Origin: Brachynemurus nebulosus
Lineage: Eukaryota; Arthropoda; Insecta; Neuroptera; Myrmeleontidae
Length of the DNA: 64,000 nucleotides
Direction: 5' to 3'
Assembly: GCA_035578155.1 (NCBI GenBank)
Contig: JAPWDM010000004.1
Coordinates: forward strand, 39,442,803 to 39,506,802
The position numbers and the translations under genes are program-made. The notes beneath the pieces are model-generated. The model saw nothing but the letters and a program-made list of their open reading frames with translations. It searched no databases and had not been told where the DNA came from. This document shows, piece after piece, positions 1 to 13,317 of this stretch; position 1 is the stretch's first letter; each line of letters begins with the position of its first letter.

Positions 1-1490
1 CAATATTTACTCCTAAGATATTAGCTGAATGTTGAGACACACTGTATCAAAAGACCGTAAATAAATGTTCAAGTTATATTCATAAATAATTGTAAATTTA
101 AAATTGCTTAATTCAAAAAATACATGTATATTTTAATATTGAGCGTGTATTTTATTTGAATACTTTAATTGAATTTCATTTATAGAGAACGGTTAAGCGA
201 AAATATCAACCAATACAGAAAATTTCATTGACGTAGCAACGAACGATGATACGTAAATTTACGTAAACATATATAACGTATAATTTTATCCATCCACTTT
301 TAGTAGGCACCTCAAACATAAGCGCAGGGAAGAATGAGGCATAAATAGGAGTGAAAGAAAAATGAAGAAAATCAATGCACATATAATATAACAACAGCCG
401 ATAGCGCCGATACCGTACAAGTCTGCTTGACACGTATAACTGTGCGTCTAGAAATGAAACCTGTTTATAAAAACACCCAAATACATATGTTCGGTCAATG
501 CAAAATATTAACAGACTGTAAAATTTTTATCCATATCAAACAATCAGTTAGTTCTTTTAACAATCAGTGAGTTTCTTCAGTAATTTAACGAGATCTGCGG
601 TCTGACACGAATTTCTACTAAGCCTTGCTTGAATTGACAATTGCTTTTGTAACCTATACAACTTAATCTAAGTATAATTTAAAAAAAATAAAATAAATGG
701 AAGCTCGATGTTGGAGGGGGAATACTGTAAAATCATTCCTCGAAAAGAATGAGTTTGACAATTTGGCCAAGATGAGTTGGAACTAACGATGGTTTTTCGA
801 ATGTATGTTTTTCTATAAAACTTGTAACATTCGTGCGGATGCTACGTCATAGATCTGCAAGCCTGACTAATGAATAATAATTAGGGCATCAACTGGATTT
901 CTATCTGGATTTAGTCAAAATCATACAAATTCTCCCGTATTTATTATACTATCTTCTTTCAAAAACTAACTAAATCTTCAATAATTTTACTCCCCTACTG
1001 CTGCTCACATTTGACATTGCTCACAGATTCTACTGTATTTGAAAATATGATTCAAAATTGGAATTACAGAATGCAATTTATTAATGATATTCGTTCCGAA
1101 TTTCCGGATGTATGCCGGAAATTATTTTTAAGTTGTAAGTGCCTTAAAATTGTCTTTTTTCCTTCTTCATCTTGTACCTATTTCTATCTAATCTGTTTCT
1201 ATCTGTACCTAAGTTCTATCATTTAAAAACACCGTTTATATACAGGCTGAGTTTCCTCAGAGTTATCTACCGTACGATTTATTCCTAAAATATTCATCTA
1301 AGTAATTAAAAAAAAGTTTATACAAAAAAAAAAAAAACTCATACCACAGGGGGACATTTGCGAAAAATATTTCCAGAGTTTTTTAGGAACCTAAATAAAA
1401 TTTTTGAATTAGAAACATATGCCGAAATTTTTAATAATTTTTTAAATATTTTAAAAATTTTTTATAATTCAGAACTATTAGCAATATTAA
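1..1490. other. AT-rich stretch without a recognisable gene
   Basis: No open frame here resembles a known protein, and no paired repeat or RNA gene is visible. There is a poly-A run near 1,325-1,338. It is probably intergenic or intronic DNA. Confidence 0.6.
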
Positions 1491-1751
1491 AATCCCACAA
1501 AAAAAACATTTCATGTTAAAAATCATGGTCAAATCAAGTTATAAGGCTTGGGCGATTCCCGGAAGTATGGTAAATAGCCAATGGTCAATAGCACAATAAT
1601 TTGCTATGGGCTGTTGATGTTCGGTTTTATTACCATAGTTTCGCGAAACGGCCAAGCCTTATAACTTGATTTGACCATGATGCCGACTTATTTAGGGCTT
1701 GGCGCAACATTAGATCTCATAACTTTTTAAAAAATGTTTTTTGGTGGGATT
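1491..1751. repeat. Nested inverted repeats (MITE-like)
   Basis: An outer arm at 1,491-1,510 (AATCCCAC followed by A-rich sequence) is the reverse complement of 1,733-1,751. Inside it, 1,524-1,574 pairs with 1,631-1,679 over roughly 50 bases; the shared core reads CATGGTCAAATCAAGTTATA. The inner pair alone is a compact hairpin element of about 156 bp. The outer pair may be an older element into which the inner one inserted. No coding capacity. Confidence 0.7.
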
Positions 1752-1752
1752 T

Positions 1753-1917
1753 CAGTTCTTTTTGTAAGTTGTTCGTGTTTTTTTTGTTTTGTTGTTTATT
1801 TTTACAGAGTGTATTTCCTGGACATAAGAAGCCCTTTTCAGTTCTTTTTGTAGATTGTTCGTGTTCTGTTTCTTTTTACAGGGACTACTTCCTGTACATT
1901 AGAAGCTCCTATCTTCA
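1753..1917 (+). repeat. Two-copy direct tandem duplication, about 86 bp
   Basis: The block starting CAGTTCTTTTTGTA at 1,753 recurs at 1,839. Both copies continue with TTGTTCGTGT, a pyrimidine-rich stretch ending in ACAG, then TTCCTG and AGAAGC. The copies differ by several substitutions, so the duplication is not recent. Confidence 0.8.
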
Positions 1918-3226
1918 TTGTCCACTCCTATCTTTCCCTCTTTTCCTTGTGGGATTATTGATGGTAATTGGCAACCAGTCTGAGCAGTACTGAACCCTTA
2001 GCTAACACACATCACGGATCTCCTTACTTGTACGCTAAAATCCGCCCTGTGTACCAACACCAAATTTCATTTTACGAATATTTCTTAAAATTTAACATTA
2101 GTAGTAGTAAAATACCTACATGTTTGTAGATGGTATTATTAATTTATGAAAACAACTAAATATTTAAATTTCGTAATAAATTTAGGCTCCGGAAATTTAG
2201 TACAGGCATGGGGAGTAATTTCAGTCCACTTATTTACGCCTGTGCGCTTTTACAACGCTTTTATTAGCTTGATCTGTGATATCATAAGGAAATCTAAGAA
2301 GTCACTTGTCACCTACTTCTAATTATCGTATCGATTTGATTGTAAAGTAATGCAATTCTATAAGTTACAATATAATTATGTGGCATCATAGAGCAAATAA
2401 ATTGCCGTCATTAAGCGAATAATCGAATAGACATTTTTTGACGTTTTAAACTGTCAAATATTTTCAAAGTTTTAAAAATCACCAATTTTTCTCATAGTAA
2501 CAAGATATGTAAATAATTTTTTCCTAGTTACAAATACAAAAAATACCAAGAGCTTTTTGATTTGATTTTAATTTGATTTTATTTATACTTATAAATATAC
2601 CTGTAACTTATTATTTATAAGAAGTTGAAGAGGGAAAATCACGAATTTATTAATTTTCTCGTTAGTTGTAAGTTAAACCCAGACTACATACCAAATTTTA
2701 ACTTTCTAAGACTTCGGGAAATACCCTATAATTTTGATGATCATCAGTGAGTGGGTGACGAATTTAATGAAATTTGCGTATTAATAAAATCTAAAGTAGT
2801 AAAGCTATGAAATTTGGTATATGGCATTAGGCTCGTAACTATATTCTAACCCGATAATTTGAGCTCCTAAGTATTATCCAGACCGAAGTTATCAGGGTTC
2901 AAAAATAGGCTGAACTGTTTCGAGAAAAGATACAGCAGTGCCCTGTTTATTTTGTTTTGCTCGTCTTAGCGGGGGCACTGCCATGCCCCCAGATTAGTGG
3001 ATATAATTTTTATTATTTCGCATAGATTACATATTTTAATTCATAAAATAAATGTTACTGGTAAGCAATATTAACATTGTAATTATTCAAAAAGAATTTT
3101 AGGTGTACTGCGCGTTTTTATTTTGTATACATTTTTTAAAAAAAATTATTTCATTTTTACTATATTTACTTTTATTTCTTTCACTTGTCATTGTAGCTGT
3201 CTTAACTATAATTACCTGTAGAATAT
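1918..3226. other. AT-rich stretch, nothing recognised
   Basis: No protein-like frame, RNA gene or clear repeat pair was found. The short frames are AT-driven. Confidence 0.5.
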
Positions 3227-3229
3227 TTA

Positions 3230-3659
3230 GGCCCGATTTACATTAACGCTCCGCTCTCAGTACGATATCACTACGCTCCCGATTCGATAAAATATTTTTA
3301 CATAATAAACAATGAGTGTATTCCACATCATCGCTCTGATATCGGTTCGATATCAGTCACGGTTCGCTCCCGGTCCAATGCTACCCCCAAATCGGTGCGA
3401 TATCAGACTTGTTATGGCTTGTATATATAGTGTAAACACTTTTTTGATTCCACTCCACTCCGCTTGCATTCAGTTGTTATGAAAATATATTTGTATCGAA
3501 CTGACAACGAGACCAAACTGGGAGCGGCATTATAATGTGAATAGAGAACGAATAAGTACCAGGATGATATCAGCACTGTAATGTGAACACAACAAGATTA
3601 TATCGGAGTGAGAGTGAAGTGGAGCGTACCGAGAGCGGAGCGTTAATGTAAATCGAGCC
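3230..3659. mobile_element. PIF/Harbinger-type MITE, 430 bp
   Basis: The left end GGCCCGATTTACATTAACGC is matched as an imperfect inverted repeat at the right end (3,623-3,659), giving terminal repeats of about 35 bp. The element is flanked by TTA at 3,227-3,229 and again at 3,660-3,662. A 3-bp TWA target duplication with ends starting GG is the PIF/Harbinger signature. GATATC-containing motifs recur in the interior. There is no transposase frame, so it would have depended on an enzyme encoded elsewhere. Confidence 0.8.
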
Positions 3660-3662
3660 TTA

Positions 3663-5990
3663 ATCGCAATAAATCCATTCGCTATTCCTTGTTGTTAATT
3701 AGCGCAACTTAAAGATAAAATTATTTCTGTCAATGCTGTGTATCAGTCATTGCTAGCCTGACTGAGGGCAAGCCGCTGCTGGCTTAGAGGTGGTGTACAT
3801 AACGAACGATGATAGAGAGTGATGATGAAAAAAGGAAATTGAAGTGTGAAGATGAATGCCTCAAATCGACAGTTTAAAAAGGGGAACTGAAAATAAATTC
3901 AATATACACGTAAACACTTATTTATAAAGAAAACCAAACAGAATATGTGCGAAGACATCGTGACGAAAATGGAGTTTGTGTTTAGATATATGCTGAAAAG
4001 GAATCAAGCTTTGCTTTCTTTTTTTGAAAAATGTCAAATCGTTTGACAGTCTTGACAAGTTTCCAAACATTTTAACTTCATTTGCTTTCAAAAAGGGAAT
4101 ATATTGTATGTGTTTAGTTTTGATAATAATTTTGATGAAAAAATTAACAATAGATTGATGGAAAGAAAGGGAGTTTTTGAAACAAAAATTTATTTTTGTC
4201 TGAAATTAAAAATAAAAACTAATAACAAATTCTATTTTTCTACTCTTGCTATAAAAAGTAACATTTTGCGTACGGGTAACTAGATGTAAAAATTGACCAT
4301 GGCCCATAGTTTGCGGGAATAAGTGTGAGCAATAATATCTCACAGTTTGTTATTATAAATAAGTGAATTTCCAAAATGGAAATTTGTTTAAAAAGTAGCC
4401 TGTTTCGTTGATCAAATAACAATATTTTAACACGTTTTTATTAACTCCCCTTGGAGGGTTCACAAGATACAGATTTTGTAAGCGTCTTTAAAGAAATTTC
4501 TTGATGAGTTAGAGACTTGAAGTTTTTAACACAGGTCAGAAATGGATTATATATTTCTCACATGTTGTACAATATAATATTTTAAATTAATCTATGACTA
4601 CAGGTTAATTCAAAATCGCCTTGCTTAGCTTCTAGATTATTTGACGCTATCTAAAGCAGAACACTAGAAGTTTGTGAGTCGAATGAAATAGTTTTTGAAT
4701 CTGTTACATACAATAAAATGTTTTCCACCAATTATGCAAATTACAAACTAATAATATGTATATTCAATTAAAAATTGTCTGGTTGTTCTTGATTTTATTC
4801 GAAAATATTATTTCACAAATTTTCAATTTTATAATTATTTTCACGGTTACTATTCCATTTAATATTACTACAAAAGAATGTTGCTATTGTGACAATAATT
4901 TGATTAGAAAGTATCTCCTTTAGGGCTGATAATAGAAAAATTTCATATTGTCTATTTAGGCCTTAAAAATTTTTAAAGGAATATATGTAGATAACAACCA
5001 AAATGTAGGTATAATAAAAGCTACTTTCAATGTTATCATAAATTTTAATATTTTAGTTTAAAATTTTCAAACAAATAATCATAATGGAAAGTATCTGGGT
5101 GTCGCGAAAATGCCGTTCTCATTCCTATTTATACGTAAGTAGTCAAGCGCTCAGGCGTATCAATTTTTGCTGTAATGTTATAAAAATAAAGACAGGACAT
5201 AAAACACTGTTTTATTACTGTCATCATTTTGTGGGTTACTTTGGTGGCCAATGTGTGTTTTGCAGCATTTTTTGTAAATATTTTTATAGCTTTGGTTACT
5301 AGTTTACTGGAACTTTATTATTTTGTATAGTCTTCTGTCTTTCATATTCATGATTCTATAATCTCTATTTTTGTTGTTCGTACATGGAAAAGTACAGTTC
5401 GAGTACAAATTGTTTTTGATTACATAGTGATTTCTAAAGTGTGTGTAATTTAATTGGAGTTTCTATAATTGTTTTAATTATTGATCTTTATAAACTAACA
5501 TTGTAAGACTGAGTGAAAACGAATATTTGTAAAAATTTCAATCATTTTAAATCATTATATTACGTGACTGACGTTTTAAGTTGCATAATTATACACACGA
5601 GCGAAAAAGTTACAAGGCAAGACCCGCGCAGCAAAGAGTGCATAATTACTTGAGTGAGTAGTATGCCTCGTAACCGAAATACGTACTCTAATTTATCTAC
5701 GACTAGTATAAAATTCACAACAAACAATATAAATTTGATATAAATACAGTATATTAAACATTCAGTTACTAGATAAAATTTTTGTACAGAATTTAATATA
5801 AAGATTAATAAAAAAAAAAATGACTAGCAACAATAAGTAGATTTTTACAATGACAATTTTAGTCATGTTAGTTTAGTCTGAATAAATTTGTCTGTTGTAC
5901 AACTTAAATTTGTTGCTTAGCAGTAATTTAACTTGAAAAAATATCAATAGACCGATCAAATTAACTCATTTAGAGGGAAATAAAAAAAGA
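3663..5990. other. AT-rich stretch with one dispersed repeat fragment
   Basis: No gene was recognised. The piece at about 4,225-4,300 (TCTACTC, then AAAAGTAACATTTT, then CTAACTAxATGTAAAAA in consensus) matches about 20,018-20,078, marking an interspersed repeat shared with the hairpin-rich unit at 19.6-20.1 kb. Confidence 0.5.
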
Positions 5991-5994
5991 ATTA

Positions 5995-7502
5995 TTACCT
6001 AGACATTTATTAATGGAAATGGTAAAGAAGGTTGCAATAAACGTAAAAAAAATAAATGCAAGAGCAGGGGCGGTGGAGGGCTCATTTGGGGGGTTCCAAA
6101 AGGATGAAAAATTATATTTTTGCAATTTCCGGCGAAAGTCGAAGTCAAACGAAAAATTATCCTTAACAAACGTTGTAGATCATGCAAAAATCTACAACTT
6201 TTGTAGAGGTCACTTTTTAACGTAACTTCAAAATTTCGGAGAAAAATGCGAGTTTTCTTGTTTTTTCTTTATTTGGTTTTATACTTCTCATTTCCACAAA
6301 AATAATTTAATTTTGACGAAACTTGGTGAAAGTATACCTTTCTGGGTCCGAAATAACCACAAGATTTTTCGGGTAAAAGAAAATGAGAAGTTTACGAGAT
6401 ATTCATTTTTTTTGGTTCGGAGCACTTTTTTTCAAAAAAAGATTCTACCTAAAAAAATCATTGCACAGACTTCTGCCGGTGCTCATTTTTTTCGACTTGA
6501 CAGGTACCTTTTGGTGAAATAAAAAAAATTAGTAATTTCATTTAAGAACATGCTCAGACTTGCAAAAGAAAAACCAATAAATAACAAAAAATTACTCTTA
6601 CAACAATAAATTTTTCAGCAATTCTTGACAATTTGGTCAAATTTTTGAAAAATTTCAAAAACTGAATATACGGAATAACCACTCAATTGTACGGAAAAAA
6701 AGTACTTCGTTGTTTGACTCGAAACAATATTTTTGTTGAGTATTGCTAAAAATATCTAACTGTAAGTCGTAAAAATAAAGTTTCGAATCCAAAAATAAAG
6801 CACAGTTTCTTTCGTATTTTTTTCCGTACAATTGAGTGGTGTAATCAGTTTTGAAATTTTTCAAAAATTTGACCAGATTGTCAAAAATTACTGAAAAATT
6901 CATAGTTGTCAGAGTAATTTTTGTTATTTATTTGATTTTCTTTTGCATTTTTGAGCATGTTCTTCAATGAAACTGCCAGTTTTTATTATTTTACCAAAAA
7001 GTATATGTCAAGCTGAAAAAAATGAGTATCAGCAGGACTCTGTGCGATGAGTTTCTTAAGTAGAATCTTTTCTTGAAAAAAAAGTGTTCCGGACCGAAAA
7101 AAATGAATGCCTCGGAAACTTCTTAATCTTTTTACCCGAAAAAAGTAGTGGTTAGTTAAGATCTAGAAAGGTATACTTTCACCAAGTTTCGTCAAAATTA
7201 AATTATGTGGTGGAAATGGGAAATATAAAACGAAATAAAGAATAAAACAAGAAAGTTCGCAGTTTTCTCCGAAATTTTGACGTAATGTTAAAAAGTGACC
7301 TTTACAAAAGTTGTAGATTTTTTCATGACCTACTAATTTTGTAAAGGATAATTTTTCCTTTGACTTCGAATTTCGCCGGAAATTGCAATAATTTTTCACC
7401 CCCCCCCCCAAATCAACCCTCCACCGCCTCTGCTGACGCATTTATTTTTTTTACGTTTATTATAAGCCTCTTTACCATTTCCACTTATAAAAGTCTAGGT
7501 AA
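5995..7502. mobile_element. 1.5-kb foldback element with about 700-bp arms
   Basis: The left end TTACCTAGAC (5,995-6,004) is matched by GTCTAGGTAA at 7,493-7,502. The two halves stay reverse complementary, with moderate divergence, to the inner edges CCACTCAATTGTACGG (6,679) and CCGTACAATTGAGTGG (6,825). That leaves a loop of only about 115 bp. Open frames on both strands are translations of the arms and match nothing known. A poly-C run lies near 7,400-7,409. The class is uncertain because no clear target duplication is visible. Confidence 0.85.
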
Positions 7503-9190
7503 CAATTTTTTTTCTCTATGTGTAATTTGATTGAACTACAACTAAAATTGTCATTGCAATTTTTAGTCTCCATAGTTGGTATGTTCGATTAGAGAAGGTT
7601 TTTTAAAATTAATTTTAAAATAAATTTTGTATCTTTATTCACCGTAACCTTTTGTCGCAGTAATCAATGTTCTATAGCTTTAAGCAGAAGAAGCATTACT
7701 GGACAAAGGAATTTTGGCAGACCGAAATTTTGTAAGTAAATAGAAAAAACAAACATTTAAATCCAACTATAGAAATAATGAAGTAACAATTAAACAATTA
7801 CTCGTGTTAAGATAAATGATATCCAGACTAAAAAGTATAAAATAAGTTTAAGTAAAAAAATGTTTTTAAATAAAGCTTTTATTGTATTAAGTTATAAGTT
7901 AAGTAATAAGTTTGAAGCAATGTCCAAAATAATTTATAAAAGTTTGAGGTGTTTAACTATGGCTGGTAACCATTGACTTAGGTAATGTAACTAGTAACAC
8001 CTGAGACATAAATAATTAACAGTAACGATTCAAGTTTCTATAAGTTATGTTGCATATTGCCTCAAGCATGACCCAAAAGTTATTTTATACTTTTCAGTTC
8101 ATTTTTGATGAAATGCGGGTGGCAAAGTATAAAAATTTTAACATGAAAATTGTCCAAAATAGAATTAGGGGATGAAACATCAGATATTTAAATTGGCTAC
8201 AATTTTATAGATTGTCGAATTGGTCAACAGTAGTGCAAATTTTGTATCTTTCCTGTATACCGAATATCTCTTTTGCACTTTAACTTATCACGATATGTAT
8301 TTAGACTATATGAGAGATAGTATAAATCAAAATCCATCTATTGAATTGAATTTTCGATTGTATTGTACTCAAGTATAGAGGTATGATTTGTTTTATTACT
8401 TCTTTTTCATATGTGTGAGTTATTTAAAATCAATATTGGATTTTAAATTTTATGATTTATCTACATTACAAATGTGAATTTTATTATCAATACAGCAGTA
8501 AAAACAGTGAAGAGAGAGGACTCGCGATAGAATGAATGAAGAATGGGGCCATGACCTAGATTTTTGTCAATTTTTTTTGCTGATGATAAAGCTCAGAGTC
8601 GCTTGCCGGGTTTGAGTAAATGTTTTTTATTTCTATTTTTTCGAGTTCATTCGAGAAAAAAGATTTATGGGTTTTTTACAACCGTCTACATATAATAAGT
8701 GATTTCAAGAGAATTATTCATAGTTGATTTTGAATACTATATTACGTACAAAGAATGAAAGAGCAACGTGGCACTTAAAATTGAATTATCAGCAAATTTT
8801 CAAATATTAAAATTTTATTTAATGATTTTCCGGAGTTTTAAATACAAAGCTTTTATTTATACGGTATGTTTTTGTAGGGTAATAAAAGAAATAAGTGGCT
8901 TTCTTTAAAAAAAAGCTACCATTTTCAATTTGCTTATTTTACTCTTAACCATTTTAGTTCATTTCTTTTTTACTGGCAAAAATATAAAATTATGCAATGT
9001 AATGCCCTGTTTAAACTGCTTGATAATCAGTAATGTTGCTAATAAGGAAAGGTCTAGATATGGCCCTCACCTATTTCGATCGGGTTTTGTCTACCAATCA
9101 CATAAAAAGGAATACGGTTAATTTATTACTCTGAAAGTCATTTCCTCATCTTGTCCCTTGGTCCAAAATTAATAATAAAAAAGATTATAT
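7503..9190. other. AT-rich stretch, nothing recognised
   Basis: No convincing coding region, RNA gene or repeat pair was seen. Confidence 0.5.
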
Positions 9191-9191
9191 T

Positions 9192-9540
9192 CTCTTTTAG
9201 AAAAAATTGGTATGACACATTTTCTCCTGGCAGAAGTGTCTGTCATACCTCCCGAAATGGGGTGACAGTTCCCAAAAATTTCCCGTCATTCGGATTTTGA
9301 TGTAATTTATGGTATATGCAAACGGTTATATTGTCTTTCAGAAAAACTTGGTATAATAGATTTTCTCCTGACAGAAGTGTCTGTCATACCTCCCGAAATG
9401 GGGTGACAGTTCCCAAAAATTTCCCGTCATTCGGATTTTGATGTAATTTATGGTATATGCAAACGGTTATATTGTCTTTCAGAAAAACTTGGTATAATAG
9501 ATTTTCTCCTGGCCGAAGTGCCTGTCATACCTGCCGGAAA
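9192..9540 (+). repeat. Tandem repeat, 141-bp unit, about 2.5 copies
   Basis: TTGTCTTTCAGAAAAACTTG occurs at 9,331 and again at 9,472, exactly 141 bp apart. A diverged copy starts near 9,192. Each unit contains TCTGTCATACCTCCCGAAAT. The unit beginning near 9,237 and its successor are almost identical over about 130 bp, which suggests a recent duplication. Confidence 0.9.
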
Positions 9541-12260
9541 AACGGTGCGCCGTCTACATATATCATACTTCTTTTAATACGCATGTAGCTTAATTTATAA
9601 TATCTTTGTTTTTAAAATGTACAATGTAATAATGTTGTTTCTTTCTTTTTTTATAAAATCTTCTTAACTTTAGTGAGGTAAAAGTGGCGTCACTTAACAA
9701 AAAAAAAACGAATATTATGACGTGGAACAAAAACCTTCACGAGCATAGCCGACTTTCGATCCATTAGTGCAAAATACCAATATGAATGCTCGGTCAGTTT
9801 ATCATTTATTCAATTATTTGTTTTTGGTATCGAATCACTATCTTTCGACATAACACGGCGTTATAAGTAACATATTTGTCATATTAAAATACCTAGTTAT
9901 TTTTGTTAAAAGTGGCAAATGTGTTTTTTCGCGAGTCATAAGAGTTGTTCGACGAGTCAATTACGACAGGCGAACAAACATTTATTTTGCACATAATGCA
10001 TACAAACATTTTGGCAGTTTAAATTCTGAATTAAAATGGAAAAATTTACTTAAAATTTATTTACATTAAATGTAATATTTTAACTCGAACAATCCTTTGC
10101 TCAAATATTACATAATATTGTCGGTGCAATGGATGTCTGTGGGTGGTTGGACGTGCAATAAAATACATACGAATTGCATTTTATCACACGTCAACAGCTG
10201 CCAGTGACAAATAAACTATATATGAACCAGAAATTAATTACATTTTCTTTATTTATTGTCATCGTCATCATCGTCATCATCACAACAAAATCATATCCTC
10301 TCTTGTCATTATTATGTTCAGTCGCAGACTGAAGGCAGTCTCATATAATCGTGATATTTGTCGAATGTAGTAAGCTAAGTGCACATTAACAAATTTTTGC
10401 CGCCAAAAATATAGTTTAACAGAATTGGATCTGAATTGAAATTCATCAAGAGAATTTCGAATTTAAAAAGTCATATAGTATTACTTACATTTTTAAAAAT
10501 AGTGCTAAAAATCGTTAGTATTATAGATTGAATTTCGAATGGATATTTTATGCAGAAAAGAAGAAAATTTTTGATATTTAATTAAAATTATCAAAAAGAC
10601 TGCAGACTAAATGTGTTTATGTGAAACAAGTATACATACATATATTTAATATACAAATAAAATACAGGCTATCGCAACATTCCTGGGACACAGTGGTACC
10701 AAGCATTCTAGAGATCAAAAAAGATGATTGAACCCAACTTACCTAGATGGCAAAGTGTACTGTTTACACGTGAGAAGAGTTCAAAGATTAAAATCACATT
10801 TTTATACGCTGCGCTGCACTGTTGAGAAACGCGTGGACGAATTTTAATGAAATTCAACATCTGCGCACTTCAGACGATGTTAATACTTTAAGTAATCAAA
10901 AAAAAAAAACTCAAATAAAACTGGAGAAAAGTTGAAGCCACCCCCATCTCATATGAATTTGTTCACAATTTTCTTAAGGATGATAATATGATTCTAAGAT
11001 TATTTAAAAGGAAGATTTATTTATTATCTTCATTTTTTGGCTCTTGTAAAACCCTCGTATTTCGCAAAGTTTTGGCAGAAAAAACTGTTTACTCAAACAT
11101 TGATAAATAGTCGATATTGTTACGACTAGTTAATTTTATTAGAGTTTTTAGTTGGTCCTGGACGCAAAGAAAATTTTTTTGCAATAATTGCTGCAAAAAA
11201 CTTTTCCCTAGTTATTAGAAAACTTTCTGCGTAATTTGCGTCGAAACATGTTTTTCGTACACGACGATGCACTACTTTATTTTGCACGGACCGTAAGAGA
11301 ATATCTAAATTAACAATTTTCTAGTCGATTGGTTGGAAGTACCCATTCAATGGTTAGCGCGGTCTCCTAGGAACGTTAAAAACTAAATTGTACATTTTAA
11401 AGAAAAAAAAATTAATAATGCTGAACAACTGTAGAACAAAATTTAAAAGGCTAATTACACAGCGTTATGTAATAACAGCTTAGGCACCAAACTGATTCAG
11501 GTAAATAACGGTATATCTTGTTCTCATTGGCAAAGAATTTGTACCGTTATTTACCTTAATCTATTTAGCGTTTAATCTGTTATTACATGGTTTCCAATTA
11601 TTTTGTCTATTTGATCATTCGAAATTATATGATTTAAATCATTGTTCAAGTTAATGGTTTCCTAGAACTGGAAGTAAAAAATCAAATTTTCGTTTCTTAA
11701 ATTACAAGTTTTCCCCGTTATACACGCAAACAGCATATATTTTGGGAGTTAATTTTAGGGGATATCCAGGAAAGTGAAAAAAATTTCCCCAAGAGGATCG
11801 AATAAGCTATTAAAGGAAAATTAATCACGCTACAAAAATAAATTTTAATTTTTTCTATAGCTTTTGGTAATATTTTAATAATTAGATATATAATATTTCA
11901 ATTTGTGTTATTGGAACATGGAGCTTAGAGCGTATTGTTTGAGGAAATTGATCTACAACTAACAGCCGTTATACATATCTAAATCCATAATAGAATCGAC
12001 TTTATTGTAAAAAACAATGAATATTTGTAATGTGCCGTGAGCCTAATACGATTGTTTTATTTGTTGCAATTCAGCAGTCATTGACGCTTGTGTGCATCAA
12101 CAAATAACATGTTTTGTTCAATATTGTTCAATATAATATGTTAGATACATAACAAACAAACAAACATACAAACAGTAGCTTCATACAATACATATACAGA
12201 TACATATAAATATTGAACTACTTAGTTTTAGATATGATTTCATACTTGTCAGACTTCTCA
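9541..12260. other. AT-rich stretch with minor repeats
   Basis: No gene was recognised. The piece at about 9,733-9,765 (CTTCACGAGCATAGCCGAC) resembles the CCTCACGGGCATAGCCGGC core of the SINE at 43.6-43.8 kb and may be a short fragment of it. A TCATCG/TCATCA microsatellite lies at 10,256-10,285. Confidence 0.45.
11468..11592. repeat. Small inverted repeat / hairpin
   Basis: AGGTAAATAACGGTA (near 11,499) is the exact reverse complement of TACCGTTATTTACCT (near 11,551). A looser outer match follows: TGTAATAACAG on the left and CTGTTATTACA on the right. It is probably a decayed MITE. No coding content. Confidence 0.65.
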
Positions 12261-12267
12261 TATTCTT

Positions 12268-12416
<149 letters not shown>

Positions 12417-12769
12417 GTACGTATCATATCACATGTATGTATGTATGTATGCCTCGTTCAATTCCATGACGTAATCATTCATGTGACGCATGTGTGTTTA
12501 CAAAATATTATATATGTATATATAGTAAATTATCCAGAAATTCAACTGTGACATAACCCTCTATGGCCAATGAGACAACCGCAACAATCAGAAAATACGT
12601 AAAGCATTAGGAGTGTATCTTTGTGTTTGTTTAAATTGAGAGTAATTAATCTATAATTATCCAAAGCACTTTCAGACTGAGTTTCTCGAAGTGAGAGTAT
12701 TCTGTTTGATCTTGAAATACAGCGATATAAAACAATTACAATTTCATACATTGTCAGCTTCATATTTAC

Positions 12770-13004
12770 ATCAGGTACAAGTTCGTGAACAGGCACGAAC
12801 GAGTTAGAACTGACATCTTGTTCGGGTTGCGCATTTCCGTTTATGGATTTAACAGGAACCTTCATTGCCTCAAGATGCACACGGTATTGAAACGCTAATT
12901 GTCCTTCCAAACACGCTCTCAATTCAAGTCTCCTGTCCTCTAAACGCGCACGGATTTGTAATGCACAATGCTCTTTCAAACACTCGTTAAAGGGAATGTG
13001 AAAA
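12770..13004 (-). CDS. Candidate internal exon, product unknown
   Basis: An open frame of 78 codons lies between a plausible acceptor (CTTCTAG, minus strand, ending at 13,005) and a plausible donor (GAT|GTAAAT at 12,770/12,769). The exon is clearly richer in G+C than its surroundings. The peptide is charged and balanced, with a likely helical stretch beginning FNECLKEHCALQIRARLEDR, and lacks the Ile/Tyr/Phe bias of chance frames here. No family is recognised. The frame stays open past the donor, but its later part looks less protein-like. No neighbouring exons were identified, so it could also be part of an old transposon gene. The start of the gene lies elsewhere. Confidence 0.35.
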
Positions 13005-13317
13005 CTAGAAGGTTAGTCATTAGCTTTGACAGTCAACACTAATAGTCATGAACACGTTTAAGCCTGATGAATAATAGTTTTAATAATAAATGCGTTTAAA
13101 ATAATCCATGACTGAGTAAATACCCAACAACTTGGAATTTATTGGTACAATAAAAATAAGACTACAGTCTACCAGGCTGAAATGAAAAGAAATTTCAGAC
13201 TAAAAGCCATAATCATAAAAAGATTCTACGGTCTGTGGTTTTAGTTTTCTAAAAATCTACTGTTTTTGGTAACAATATTATCATTTGTTATCATTTTGTA
13301 AAAACGTCTTTACTTTC

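Noticed and set aside
6013..6522. Open frames in the foldback arms (also 6,655-6,903 and 7,163-7,441 minus)
   Set aside because: They lie within a non-coding inverted repeat, are Phe/Lys/Ile-rich, and match no family.
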